Of a stretch of 64,000 nucleotides of DNA, positions 19,322 through 27,359 are shown piece by piece. The position numbers were made by a program, and so were the translations under genes. The notes beneath the pieces were generated by a model that saw only the letters and a list, made by a program, of their open reading frames with translations, was not told where the DNA came from and ran no database searches. The stretch lies in contig CAVUKI010000006.1 of assembly GCA_963741995.1 (NCBI GenBank), positions 248,001 to 312,000 on the forward strand, read 5' to 3'. The first letter of the stretch is position 1. Each line of letters opens with the position of its first letter. The stretch comes from Bog-473 sp963741995. GTDB taxonomy: Bacteria; Actinomycetota; Acidimicrobiia; Acidimicrobiales; RAAP-2.

Positions 19322-20536
19322 GTGACAGCGGTCAGAGGGCAGAACGAAGACAGCGTGCTCGAGTTCCCGGCGGACTTCACCTGGGGCGTCGCTACTGCAG
19401 CCCATCAGATTGAGGGCGGCAACGTCAACAACGACTGGTGGGCCTGGGAGCACAACCCGGCGTCGGGCACGGTCGCGCCGAGTGGCGACGCGTGCGACTC
19501 CTTCCACCGCTGGCGCGAGGACCTCCAACTCGTGGCCGACATGGGCCTCGGGGCGTACCGCTTCTCCCTCGAGTGGAGCCGCATTGAGCCGGCCGAAGGG
19601 GAGTTCTCGATCGCCGCGCTGGAGCACTACCGGCGGCAGTGCGCGGCCTGCCATGGTCACGGAATCCTCCCCGTCGTGACCTTCCACCACTTCACCACCC
19701 CGCTGTGGCTCACCGCCCGCGGTGGGTGGGAGGCACCCGATGCCCCCGAACGCTTCGCCCGCTTCGTCGAACGGACGACGGCGTACCTGGGCGACCTCAT
19801 CGGCTGGGCCTGCACCATCAACGAGCCCAATGTGGTCGCCGTCATGGGTTACTTCCAAGGGGAGTATCCGCCGGGAGTCAAGGACGACTTCACGCGCTAC
19901 GCGGCAGTGAACGAGGCGATGGTGCGCGCCCACCGGCTGGCGGTCGACGCCTTGCGCTCCGGCCCGGGGGACTTCCCGGTCGGCCTCACCCTCTCCATGG
20001 CTGAGATCACGGCGACCGAGGGTGGGGAGTCACTGCGAGACGCCGCGGAGGAGATGCTCGAGAACATCTTTCTGCGGGCCACCGGCGGTGACGACTTCGT
20101 GGGGGTGCAGTGCTACACGCGCATGCACTTCGGGCCCGAGGGTTTGGCGCCCAACGATCCCGCCGTCCCGCTCACCCAAATGGGGGACGAACGCTGGCCT
20201 CAGGCCGTCGAGCACACAGTGCGGCGGGCGGCCGCCCTGAGCGGCCGGCCGGTCGTGGTCACCGAGAACGGGATCGCCACCGCCGACGACGCCGAGCGGA
20301 TCGCCTTCGTGTCCGATGCCCTCCGGAGCGCGCACCGCTGCCTGCAGGAGGGGATCGATCTGCGGGGATATTTCGTATGGAGCCTGTTGGACAATTTCGA
20401 ATGGCACCTCGGCTACGGACCCAAATTCGGCCTGGTGGCGGTGGCCCCGGACACCTTCGAGCGACGGCCCAAGCCGAGTGCCCACTGGTTCGGCGACGTG
20501 GCCCGGAGCAACCGGTTGCTCACGGCGGGCGCGTGA
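19322..20536 (+). CDS. Family 1 glycoside hydrolase (beta-glucosidase type)
   Basis: Retaining beta-glycosidase of GH1, cytoplasmic since no signal peptide is present. The 404-residue product has the N-terminal signature FTWGVATAAHQIEGG, the acid/base glutamate E168 in TINEPN and the nucleophile E315 in VVTENG. The C-terminal part has the family GYFVWSLLDNFEW motif. It is somewhat shorter than the typical 440-480 residues; I see no break, so this seems a compact member. The GTG at 19322 is the first start in frame. Substrate (cellobiose, other beta-glucosides or galactosides) cannot be told from motifs. Confidence 0.9.
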   Translation: MTAVRGQNEDSVLEFPADFTWGVATAAHQIEGGNVNNDWWAWEHNPASGTVAPSGDACDSFHRWREDLQLVADMGLGAYRFSLEWSRIEPAEGEFSIAALEHYRRQCAACHGHGILPVVTFHHFTTPLWLTARGGWEAPDAPERFARFVERTTAYLGDLIGWACTINEPNVVAVMGYFQGEYPPGVKDDFTRYAAVNEAMVRAHRLAVDALRSGPGDFPVGLTLSMAEITATEGGESLRDAAEEMLENIFLRATGGDDFVGVQCYTRMHFGPEGLAPNDPAVPLTQMGDERWPQAVEHTVRRAAALSGRPVVVTENGIATADDAERIAFVSDALRSAHRCLQEGIDLRGYFVWSLLDNFEWHLGYGPKFGLVAVAPDTFERRPKPSAHWFGDVARSNRLLTAGA

Positions 20537-20626
20537 AGGCCTGACCAGGGGCGAATTGTCCGCCACGCTAGGGTTGCTCCGTGCCGATTTCGCCTGCGGC
20601 GTCCACCGAGTGAGCACGGAGCTCCC

Positions 20627-21193
20627 GTGACTGAGCACGGCGGGCACCCGCCCCTCTCCCATATCTGGTCATCGGACCAGTCGCTGTACGCCCGGGTCCG
20701 ACAGATGATGGCGCACCCGTCCAGCGTGAAGCTGATCAAGTACGCCGGGGTCTCGGTGATCTCGACGGTGGTGTCACAGGTCACCCTGTTGCTGGTCTTC
20801 GGCGTCTTCCATCTCATGTCGGAGGTGCCGGCCAACATCGTGGCCAATGTGCTCGCGACCGTTCCGTCCTACGCCCTCAACCGGCGCTGGGTCTGGGGGA
20901 AGAGCGGGAAGTCGCACTTCTGGAGGGAGGTCGTTCCGTTCTGGATCCTGTCCTTCGTCGGCTTGGCCTTCTCGAGCGTGGCGGTCTGGCTCGCCGGTGA
21001 GTTTGCCCGGTCGCACGGCCTGCACCACGGGGCCACTGCCCTCCTGGTGAACCTGGCCAACCTCGTGAGCTTCGGGATTCTGTGGATCGTGAAGTTCATC
21101 ATCTACAACAAGCTCTTCCACGTCGAGCCGGTCGAGTACGAGGAGCACCACGCCGAGAAGGTGGCGGCCTCCGAGCACTCGACCCCCGACTGA
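20627..21193 (+). CDS. GtrA-like integral membrane protein
   Basis: GtrA-family proteins have four transmembrane helices and are thought to help polyprenyl-linked sugars cross the membrane for glycan or teichoic-acid glycosylation. The 188-residue product shows the family pattern: VKLIKYAGVSVISTVVSQ at the start of helix 1, a second helix ending in the conserved YALNRRWVWG, then helices around residues 103-121 and 134-155, and a charged His/Glu-rich tail. Start is GTG 20627. It lies 90 bases after the GH1 gene in the same direction, possibly co-transcribed. No glycosyltransferase partner is adjacent, though an MptB-like enzyme is encoded at 21995. Confidence 0.85.
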   Translation: MTEHGGHPPLSHIWSSDQSLYARVRQMMAHPSSVKLIKYAGVSVISTVVSQVTLLLVFGVFHLMSEVPANIVANVLATVPSYALNRRWVWGKSGKSHFWREVVPFWILSFVGLAFSSVAVWLAGEFARSHGLHHGATALLVNLANLVSFGILWIVKFIIYNKLFHVEPVEYEEHHAEKVAASEHSTPD

Positions 21194-21213
21194 ACGAGGG
21201 CGCTGCCGGTCCC

Positions 21214-21702
21214 TCAGTCCCGGAAGTTGTTGAACTGCAGCGGGATGCCGAAGTCCTCCGCTTTGCACTTGGCGATGACCTCCTGGAGGTCGTCGCGCTT
21301 CTTGGCGGTGACGCGCAGCTGATCCCCCTGGGTCTGCGATGACACCCCCTTGAGCCCGAGGTCCTTGATGAACTTGTTCAGGCGTTTGGCGTGGTCCGAG
21401 GAGATGCCGGCCCGGATGGCGACCTTCTGGCGGGACGTCCCCTTCTGGGCTTCCTCGATCTTGGTGTCCTCGAACGCCTTGAGCGACACCTGGCGCTTGA
21501 CCAGCTTCTCGTCGAGAACCTGGTGCAGCGCCCGCAGGCGGTCTTCGGTCGACGAGCGGAGCACCAGTTCGTTCTCGCTCAGCTCAATTTCGGAATCGGT
21601 GTTCTTGAAGTCGAAGCGGGTGGCGGCTTCCCGGTTGGCCTGGTCGACCGCGTTGCGCACCTCCTGCATGTCGACTTCCGAAACGATGTCAAACGTGGGC
21701 AT
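21214..21702 (-). CDS. yajQ: YajQ family nucleotide-binding protein
   Basis: YajQ (UPF0234) proteins have two ferredoxin-like domains, bind nucleotides and in Xanthomonas act as a cyclic di-GMP effector. The 162-residue product has the family start MPTFDIVSEVDMQEVRNAV, FDFKNTDSEIEL, and the end FGIPLQFNNFRD; length is typical. ATG is at 21700-21702. It converges with the GtrA-like gene across 20 bases. Role in this organism is unknown; a cyclic di-GMP link to the polysaccharide locus at 43-51 kb would be speculation. Confidence 0.93.
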   Translation of the reverse strand: MPTFDIVSEVDMQEVRNAVDQANREAATRFDFKNTDSEIELSENELVLRSSTEDRLRALHQVLDEKLVKRQVSLKAFEDTKIEEAQKGTSRQKVAIRAGISSDHAKRLNKFIKDLGLKGVSSQTQGDQLRVTAKKRDDLQEVIAKCKAEDFGIPLQFNNFRD

Positions 21703-21767
21703 GGGTCCAGCGTACCGGCGACACCGGCGGATCTGGGGTGCCGGGCCGGGCTAATCTCGCTCGCTGC

Positions 21768-21850
21768 GGGTCGGTGTCCGAGTGGCCAAAGGAAACAGGC
21801 TGTAAACCTGTCGGTTAACACCTACGGAGGTTCGAATCCTTCCCGGCCCA
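21768..21850 (+). tRNA. tRNA-Tyr (anticodon GUA)
   Basis: Class II tRNA with a long variable arm. Acceptor arms GGGTCGG (21768-21774) and CCGGCCC (21843-21849) pair over seven positions with one T-G pair; the anticodon stem ACAGG/CCTGT encloses loop CTGTAAA with anticodon GTA at 21802-21804; the T arm is GGAGG-TTCGAAT-CCTTC. Discriminator is A at 21850 and CCA is not encoded. Confidence 0.95.
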
Positions 21851-21994
21851 CGCATCTCCCCGGCAGGGCCGTGGGGCCGGCTGGCCCTGGCCGACCCTCC
21901 GGTGGCCGTTACAATGCTGTTTCAGGTCGATTGCGGACACATGCGCCCTGGGCGTGAGCCCACCTCCCCCCGCCGGGTCTTGTAGGACCCGGAC

Positions 21995-23662
21995 ATGACA
22001 AGCGAGACTGATTACCCCGTGGACGAGAGCTCGATGTCGACGTCACCCCCGGTGCTCGACCGGGTCAGCGCGCGTTTCCGCCGCCTTTCGATGCGGGCCG
22101 ACGCCGTGCACCTCCGGCTCACGCGCGGCGTCACGCTCACCCAGCGGGTCGAGCGCGAGTCCGGCGATCCCGAGGACTGGTCCTTCCTGCGCCGGCCCGC
22201 GCTCTTGGGGCTCCTCGCCGTCGTCTCCATCTGCGTCGGTGCCTCGCTGCCGAGCTCGCCCTTCAAGTTGGAGGCGGGTGGCACGTGGTTCTTCGGTGAG
22301 GCCGACTGGCCCTCGACCACCTTGATGCTGCCGGGCGTCGTCGCCGTCTACGGCGGGATGATTCTCTTCGTCCGCGTCTGGTACGGGCTCTTCCAGACGC
22401 TGCGGGCCCGCGGCGGTGTGCCGATCCGTCCGTTGGCCTACATGCTGGCGCTGTGGATCATGCCCCTGCTGGTGGTGGCGCCGTTGTTCAGCCGCGACGT
22501 GTTCTCCTACGCCGCGCAGGGCGAGATGATGAGCCACCACATCAACCCGTACCACTACGGTCCGGGCACGTTGGGCTCGGGACCGTTCAACGCGGGGGTC
22601 GATCCGCTGTGGGCCAACACGCCCGCCCCGTACGGTCCACTCTTCCTGATGCTCGCCGGGTGGTCCGCCTCGCTCACCTTCCACCACGCGCTGCTGACGA
22701 TCGAGTTGTTGCGCCTGCAGTCCGTGGCCGGCATCGCCCTGATCGCCTTCTGCATCCCGAAGCTGGCCCGTTCGTTCGGCCGTGATCCGGGCCCCGCCTT
22801 CGTGCTGGCGGTCCTCAATCCACTCACGTTGCTCGCCCTCGTCGGGGGCGCCCACAACGACGCCATCATGGTCGGGCTGCTGCTCGCCGGCGTGACGGCG
22901 GCGCGCTCCTTCCATCCGGTGTGGGGCGTCGTGCTCTGCGCGCTGGCCGCCTCCATCAAGGTCCCCGCCGCCATCGGCATCGTCTACATCGCCTGGGACT
23001 GGGCCGGTCCCTTCGCCGACTGGCGTCGCCGCGTCGGCATGCTGGTGCGGGCCGGGCTGGCGACCGTGGTCGTCATGGGGGTGCTCTCGCTCGTGTCGGG
23101 CCTCGGCTGGGGCTGGATAGCAAACCTTGGCACGCCGGGCACCGTGCGCTCCTGGATGGCTCCGGCCACCGGCTTCGGGCTCCTTATCAGCGGGACCGCC
23201 CACCTGGTGGGCATCGGCGTCGGCCTGGGCGGCGTCCTCACGCTGACCCGGGCCATCGGCCTCGTCGGAGCGGCGGTCATCGCCGTCTACTGCCTGCGCC
23301 ACCGGGAGCGGATCGGCGTGCTGGGCGCGCTGGGCGGCACCATGATGGCCTTCGTCCTCCTCGGGCCCGTCGTCCAACCGTGGTACTTGACGTGGGGCAT
23401 CATCATCGTGGCGCCGGTCGTGACGGGCCGGTGGCTCTACGCCGTGCTCGGGTTGTCAGCCGTGGCGCCGTTCATCGGCCTGACCGGCGGGAGCGACCTG
23501 CTGAGCGAGCTGGTGCACACGGACCCGGCCAGCATGGTGCTGGCCGTCATGGTGCTGTGGGCCGTGGCCATCGTGCCGCTCGGCACCTGGACGACCTCGT
23601 GGCGGATCGATCGCTCGCGTCTGCCCGCCCTGCCGACCACCAGCGCGGCGCTCGAGTCCTGA
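21995..23662 (+). CDS. Polytopic mannosyltransferase of the MptA/MptB (GT87-like) type
   Basis: MptA/MptB enzymes are integral membrane GT-C transferases that use polyprenyl-phosphomannose to extend the alpha-1,6-mannan core of lipomannan in actinobacteria. The 555-residue product has a cytoplasmic N terminus of about 65 residues, then a dozen or more hydrophobic helices. The first large loop carries the GT-C acidic motif in PLFSRDVFSYAAQGEMMS, followed by INPYHYGPGTLGSG and TPAPYGPLFLMLAGW, all typical of MptB. A late QPWYLTWGIII motif is also characteristic. ATG 21995 follows a 144-base gap after tRNA-Tyr. Exact step (MptA or MptB) and whether the organism makes lipomannan cannot be decided here. 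Confidence 0.85.
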   Translation: MTSETDYPVDESSMSTSPPVLDRVSARFRRLSMRADAVHLRLTRGVTLTQRVERESGDPEDWSFLRRPALLGLLAVVSICVGASLPSSPFKLEAGGTWFFGEADWPSTTLMLPGVVAVYGGMILFVRVWYGLFQTLRARGGVPIRPLAYMLALWIMPLLVVAPLFSRDVFSYAAQGEMMSHHINPYHYGPGTLGSGPFNAGVDPLWANTPAPYGPLFLMLAGWSASLTFHHALLTIELLRLQSVAGIALIAFCIPKLARSFGRDPGPAFVLAVLNPLTLLALVGGAHNDAIMVGLLLAGVTAARSFHPVWGVVLCALAASIKVPAAIGIVYIAWDWAGPFADWRRRVGMLVRAGLATVVVMGVLSLVSGLGWGWIANLGTPGTVRSWMAPATGFGLLISGTAHLVGIGVGLGGVLTLTRAIGLVGAAVIAVYCLRHRERIGVLGALGGTMMAFVLLGPVVQPWYLTWGIIIVAPVVTGRWLYAVLGLSAVAPFIGLTGGSDLLSELVHTDPASMVLAVMVLWAVAIVPLGTWTTSWRIDRSRLPALPTTSAALES

Positions 23663-23707
23663 GCCGGGCTTGCTGAGCTCGGCTTCCTGAAGCCGGGAGG
23701 GCAGCGC

Positions 23708-24232
23708 TCAGAGGAGCCGCTGCAGCTCGACCACGTCGAGCCATTGGCGGTGCTTGCGCCCCACCTCGCGCTCGACTCCGACCAGCTCGAAGCCGGCCGT
23801 CTCGTGCAGGCCGATGGAGGTCTCGTTGTGTCCGGCGATGCGGGCGATCACGGAATGGAAGCCATGGGCGGAAGCCAGCACGAGGAGCTCGGCGAGCAGC
23901 GCCTTGCCCACCCCCTTGCCGCGCTGGTTGCGGTCGACGTAGACGGAATTCTCAGCCGTGGCCGAATACCCCGAGCGCCTACGGAAGGCCGAGAGGGAGC
24001 CGAAGCCTAGGACGATCTCGCCGTTGGCTCCGATCCGACCCCGTGCGCCCGGGTCCGGCGGCTCGGTGGCCACGAGGGCCGGATGGACGCCACTGTGCTC
24101 CAGGATCCAGGCTTCCTGCTCGGCCGCGCTGCGGGGCACCATGTCGAAGGTGTTGGTGCTGTCGAGCACCTCGACGTTGTAGATAGCACGGATGGCCTCG
24201 GCGTCGGCCAGCTCGGCGAGTCGGATCCGCAT
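23708..24232 (-). CDS. GNAT N-acetyltransferase, phosphinothricin-acetyltransferase-like
   Basis: The 174-residue product belongs to the branch of GNAT acetyltransferases that acetylate phosphinothricin or methionine sulfoximine (PAT/MddA/YncA type). It begins MRIRLAELADAEAIRAIYN-, a typical opening for this branch, has the acetyl-CoA pyrophosphate loop in NQRGKGVGKALL, preceded by an ENSVYVDRNQ beta strand, and a late HETAGFELVGVEREVGRK segment that fits the family GF-x-VG motif. ATG is at 24230-24232. It converges with the mannosyltransferase gene over 45 bases and reads away from the tRNA cluster. The natural substrate is unknown; housekeeping detoxification is likelier than true herbicide resistance. 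Confidence 0.82.
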   Translation of the reverse strand: MRIRLAELADAEAIRAIYNVEVLDSTNTFDMVPRSAAEQEAWILEHSGVHPALVATEPPDPGARGRIGANGEIVLGFGSLSAFRRRSGYSATAENSVYVDRNQRGKGVGKALLAELLVLASAHGFHSVIARIAGHNETSIGLHETAGFELVGVEREVGRKHRQWLDVVELQRLL

Positions 24233-24331
24233 CCACCGATGGTAGTGTTGACGTGGCGAAAACCAGTGGGTCGGAGGCAGCTCGCCTCAAGCCCTGGCTA
24301 TCATTGACCCTTCGCGGAAGGTACCCGCGGC

Positions 24332-24403
24332 GCCCCTGTAGCTCAGTGGCAGAGCACCTCCATGGTAAGGAGGGGGTCGTGGGTTCAATCCCCACCGGGG
24401 GCT
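24332..24403 (+). tRNA. tRNA-Thr (anticodon GGU)
   Basis: Acceptor arms GCCCCTG and CGGGGGC pair with one T-G; D arm GCTC/GAGC; anticodon stem CCTCC/GGAGG with loop ATGGTAA and anticodon GGT at 24364-24366; T arm GTGGG-TTCAATC-CCCAC. Discriminator T at 24403, no encoded CCA. First of three tRNAs interleaved with rpmG and secE, a common actinobacterial arrangement. Confidence 0.95.
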
Positions 24404-24410
24404 CGCCCAT

Positions 24411-24487
24411 GGCGGCGTAGCTCAGTTGGTCAGAGCACACGGCTCATAATCGTGTTGTCGCGGGTTCGAGTCCCGCCGCCGCTACCA
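24411..24487 (+). tRNA. Elongator tRNA-Met (anticodon CAU)
   Basis: Acceptor arms GGCGGCG and CGCCGCT pair fully with a terminal G-T; anticodon stem CACGG/TCGTG with loop CTCATAA, anticodon CAT at 24445-24447; T arm GCGGG-TTCGAGT-CCCGC. CCA is encoded at 24485-24487. The absence of three G-C pairs in the anticodon stem and of a position 1-72 mismatch argues against initiator tRNA; its resemblance to actinobacterial elongator Met tRNAs argues against tRNA-Ile2. Confidence 0.93.
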
Positions 24488-24532
24488 GGTCCGGGTCAGG
24501 TCGCCCCGGGCAGCCAGCAGGAAGGATTGCAG

Positions 24533-24697
24533 ATGGCCAAGAACGAGAAGAGGGTCCAGGTCACCCTGGCCTGTGAGGTGTGCAAGCGCCGGAACTACAT
24601 CACCACCAAGAACAAGCTCAACGACCGCGAACGGATCGAGATGAAGAAGTTCTGCCGCTGGGACCGCCAGCACACGCTGCACAAGGAGACCCGCTGA
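24533..24697 (+). CDS. rpmG: 50S ribosomal protein L33
   Basis: Small large-subunit ribosomal protein near the E site. The 54-residue product MAKNEKRVQVTLACEVCKRR... ends HTLHKETR as in the family. The ATG at 24533 has a good ribosome binding site, GGAAGGA, about 6-12 bases upstream. The N-terminal zinc pair is present (C14-E-V-C17), but the second pair, usually C-x2-C, reads FCRWD, so one cysteine is replaced by aspartate. This is an intermediate between zinc-binding and zinc-free L33 forms. Position between tRNA-Met and tRNA-Trp, ahead of secE-nusG, is standard for actinobacteria. Confidence 0.94.
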   Translation: MAKNEKRVQVTLACEVCKRRNYITTKNKLNDRERIEMKKFCRWDRQHTLHKETR

Positions 24698-24791
24698 GCC
24701 ACCCCGATCCTGCCGGTGCTACTCTGGCAGGCCGATCCCCAGGTCAGGGGGAAGAACCACCTGCTTGAGGGCAACCGAAGGCACCCCACCG

Positions 24792-24864
24792 AGGGCAGTA
24801 GCTCAACTGGTAGAGCACCGGTCTCCAAAACCGGCGGTTGGGGGTTCGAGTCCCTCCTGCCCTG
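24792..24864 (+). tRNA. tRNA-Trp (anticodon CCA)
   Basis: Acceptor arms AGGGCAG and CTGCCCT pair fully; D arm GCTC/GAGC; loop CTCCAAA with anticodon CCA at 24825-24827; T arm GGGGG-TTCGAGT-CCCTC with one G-T pair. Discriminator G at 24864, which is the tryptophan identity base; CCA is not encoded. It lies immediately upstream of secE as in many bacteria. Confidence 0.95.
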
Positions 24865-24909
24865 CCCCGGACGTATCCACCCGACAACGAAGTATGTGAG
24901 GCAAGAGTC

Positions 24910-25233
24910 GTGAACCGCGAGACCAAGCGCTTGATGCAGCGCCAAGGGCAGATGGAGGCCGATGGGTCCCCGTCTACCCGCAAGGCCCCCGCGGGCTCGA
25001 ACTCCGGTGGGACCCGCCAGCCGCGGACCCGGCCCCAGGGCCGGAAGCGCACGACACCGGTGCAGTTCGTCCGCGAGGTGCGCGACGAAATGCGCCAGGT
25101 GGCCTGGCCGTCGCGCTCCGAGCTCATCAACTACACCTCGGTCGTGTTGACGACGCTGATCATCATGATCAGCCTGATTTTCGTGTTGAACCTTGCCTTC
25201 GGGAAGCTCGTCACGCTTCTCTTCACGAAGTAG
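24910..25233 (+). CDS. secE: Preprotein translocase subunit SecE
   Basis: Essential clamp subunit of the SecYEG protein channel in the cytoplasmic membrane. The 107-residue product has a basic, low-complexity N terminus, the conserved amphipathic segment FVREVRDEMRQVAWPSRSEL, and a single C-terminal transmembrane helix (VVLTTLIIMISLIFVLNLAF), the short form usual in Gram-positive bacteria. GTG 24910 is chosen as it directly follows an AAGAG-like site; no upstream ATG in frame gives a sensible protein. It ends seven bases before nusG. Confidence 0.93.
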   Translation: MNRETKRLMQRQGQMEADGSPSTRKAPAGSNSGGTRQPRTRPQGRKRTTPVQFVREVRDEMRQVAWPSRSELINYTSVVLTTLIIMISLIFVLNLAFGKLVTLLFTK

Positions 25234-25239
25234 CACGAC

Positions 25240-26148
25240 ATGACCGATATGACGCATTCAGAGGCAGAGGAAACAGTGACCAACGGCGACGAAGAAGATG
25301 TGGCCGAGAATTCGGACACCGTGGAAGACCTGGTCGAAGAAGTGACCGCCGAGGAGATCGTGGAAGAGATTGTGGAAGAAGCCGTGCTCGAGGCGATCGA
25401 AGAAGTGATCGAAGAGGCGGTCGTTGAGGAGATCGCCGAGGAGATCGCGGAAGAGATCGCGCTCGAGACCGCTGCCGCCGAGCCGGACCTCGTGCTCGAT
25501 GCCACCGACGGCCAGGACGCCGAAGGCGAAGACGGCGAGCTCGGCGGGTGGGTGAAGGACGAAGAGGATGAAGAGCCGCTCCCGGTCGAGAGCCCGTACG
25601 ACCGCCCGGGTCGCTGGTACGTCGTGCACACCTACTCGGGGTACGAGAACAAGGTGCGCTCGAACATGGGCAACGTCGTCGCCTCCCGCGGCATTGAGGA
25701 CCGGGTCTTCGAGGTCGTCATCCCCATGGAGGACGTGGACGAATTCAAGGGCGGCAAGAAGGTCACGGTCCAGAAGAAGGTGTTCCCGGGCTACCTGCTC
25801 GTGCGCTGTGACCTCGACGACGACACCTGGGGCGCCATCCGCAACACCCCCGGCGTCACCGGCTTCGTCGGTCCGGGCACCAAGCCGACGCCGCTGTCGC
25901 GGCGCGAGGTCGAGAACATCCTTCAGGTGAAGGTCGAGGGTGGCCCCGGTGGTGCGCCCAAGCGCACGCGGGCACGCCTGGAGTACGAGGTCAACGAGAC
26001 GGTCAGGGTCAAGGAAGGCCCCTTCGCCGACTTCTCGGGCCAGATCTCAGAGATCAACGAGGACCAGCTCAAGCTCAAGGTGCTGGTCAACATCTTCGGC
26101 CGGGAGACGCCGGTCGAGCTCGAATTCAGCCAGGTCGCCAAGCTTTAG
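25240..26148 (+). CDS. nusG: Transcription termination/antitermination protein NusG
   Basis: Binds RNA polymerase across the cleft and links it to Rho or the ribosome. The 302-residue product has the NGN domain from about residue 125 (RWYVVHTYSGYENKVRSNM, KKVFPGYLLVRC, TPGVTGFVG) and a C-terminal KOW domain (VRVKEGPFADFSGQISEIN). Ahead of it is an extension of about 120 residues, nearly all Glu, Val, Ile, Ala and Asp, with EEI/EEV repeats that would form a very acidic helix. Acidic NusG extensions are known in actinobacteria; this one is long. It forms one transcription unit with secE and probably rplK-rplA, 38 bases downstream. Confidence 0.95.
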   Translation: MTDMTHSEAEETVTNGDEEDVAENSDTVEDLVEEVTAEEIVEEIVEEAVLEAIEEVIEEAVVEEIAEEIAEEIALETAAAEPDLVLDATDGQDAEGEDGELGGWVKDEEDEEPLPVESPYDRPGRWYVVHTYSGYENKVRSNMGNVVASRGIEDRVFEVVIPMEDVDEFKGGKKVTVQKKVFPGYLLVRCDLDDDTWGAIRNTPGVTGFVGPGTKPTPLSRREVENILQVKVEGGPGGAPKRTRARLEYEVNETVRVKEGPFADFSGQISEINEDQLKLKVLVNIFGRETPVELEFSQVAKL

Positions 26149-26186
26149 GCGCCTGGGCACACATACGGAGAGGGAGAACAAAGACG

Positions 26187-26618
26187 ATGGCACCGAAGAA
26201 GAAGGTGCTCGCGGTGGTGAAGATCCAGCTCGAGGCCGGCGGAGCCACGCCGGCGCCGCCTGTCGGCACCGCGCTGGGGCCACACGGCGTGCAGACCATG
26301 GAGTTCTGCAAGCAGTACAACCAGGCCACTGAGAGCATGCGGGGTCAGGTGATCCCGGTCGACATCACCATCTATGAGGACCGCTCGTTCAGCTTCGTGC
26401 TGAAGACGTCGCCGACGCCCGTGCTGCTCCGCCAGGCGGCGGGGCTCGACAAGGGCGCCGCCACGGCCGGCCGCGAGCAGGTCGGGACGATCACCGACGC
26501 CCAGCTGGCCGAGATCGCCACCACCAAGCTGGCCGACCTCAATACCGGGGACCTCGGTGCAGCCAAGAAGCAGGTCGCCGGCACGGCGCGCTCCATGGGC
26601 ATCAAGGTCGCCGGTTAG
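26187..26618 (+). CDS. rplK: 50S ribosomal protein L11
   Basis: L11 forms the GTPase-associated centre with the L10 stalk and 23S rRNA. The 143-residue product has the standard start KKVLAVVKIQLEAGGATPAP, PVGTALGPHGVQTMEFCKQYN and the C-terminal RNA-binding domain ending TARSMGIKVAG. A GGAGAGGGAGA tract lies just upstream of the ATG. Eighteen bases separate it from rplA, the usual L11 operon. Confidence 0.97.
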   Translation: MAPKKKVLAVVKIQLEAGGATPAPPVGTALGPHGVQTMEFCKQYNQATESMRGQVIPVDITIYEDRSFSFVLKTSPTPVLLRQAAGLDKGAATAGREQVGTITDAQLAEIATTKLADLNTGDLGAAKKQVAGTARSMGIKVAG

Positions 26619-26636
26619 GCCAGGAGAAGAGAGACG

Positions 26637-27359
26637 ATGACCCAGCACGGAAAGAAGTACAAGGAGAGCCTGACCAAGGCGGACCGGGAGTCGATGCACG
26701 GCCTGGCCGAAGCCGTCGACCTGGTCAAGGGTTTGGCCAGTGCCAAGTTCGACGAGACGGTCGAGCTCGCCGTCCGCCTGGGGGTCGACCCCCGCAAGGC
26801 GGACCAGATCGTCCGCGGCACGCTTTCGCTCCCCTCGGGGACCGGGCGCACCGAGCGGGTGGCGGTCTTCGCCGCCGGGGAGGCGGCGGCCGAGGCCCGC
26901 GCCGCCGGTGCCGACGAGGTCGGGGCCGACGACCTGGTGGCCAAAATCAACGGTGGCTTCCTCGATTTCGATGTGGCCATCGCCACGCCGGACCTGATGG
27001 GTCAGGTGGGGACGCTCGGCCGCGTGCTCGGGCCCCGTGGCCTGATGCCCAACCCCAAGACCGGGACCGTGACCACGGACGTCGGGAAGGCCGTCGCCGA
27101 GTTCAAAGGCGGCCGGGTGGAATACCGCACCGACAAGGTGGGCAACGTCCACATCCGGGTGGGCAAGGCCTCCTTCACCGCCGAGCAGCTGGTGGCCAAC
27201 ATCCGCACCGTCATCGATGAGCTCCAGCGGGCGAAGCCGCCCTCGTCGAAGGGTCGCTACTTCCTGTCGGTGACCGTGTCGACGACGATGAGTCCCGGGG
27301 TCCGCATCGACCCCGTGAAGGCCCGCTACAGCGAAGACGAGCTCGCCGTCCCGGCCTGA
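26637..27359 (+). CDS. rplA: 50S ribosomal protein L1
   Basis: L1 builds the mobile L1 stalk at the E site and in many bacteria represses its own L11-L1 mRNA. The 240-residue product has KYKESLTKADRESMHGLAEA, ETVELAVRLGVDPRKADQ, the signature GRVLGPRGLMPNPKTGTV and VEYRTDKVGNVHIRVGK. AGGAGAAGAGAG precedes the ATG at 26637. No atypical features. A 229-base leader follows before rplJ. Confidence 0.97.
   Translation: MTQHGKKYKESLTKADRESMHGLAEAVDLVKGLASAKFDETVELAVRLGVDPRKADQIVRGTLSLPSGTGRTERVAVFAAGEAAAEARAAGADEVGADDLVAKINGGFLDFDVAIATPDLMGQVGTLGRVLGPRGLMPNPKTGTVTTDVGKAVAEFKGGRVEYRTDKVGNVHIRVGKASFTAEQLVANIRTVIDELQRAKPPSSKGRYFLSVTVSTTMSPGVRIDPVKARYSEDELAVPA

Noticed and set aside
20665..20680. Palindrome CTGGTC-ATCG-GACCAG
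   Set aside because: Lies inside the GtrA-like coding sequence near its start; no promoter around it, probably chance in GC-rich DNA.
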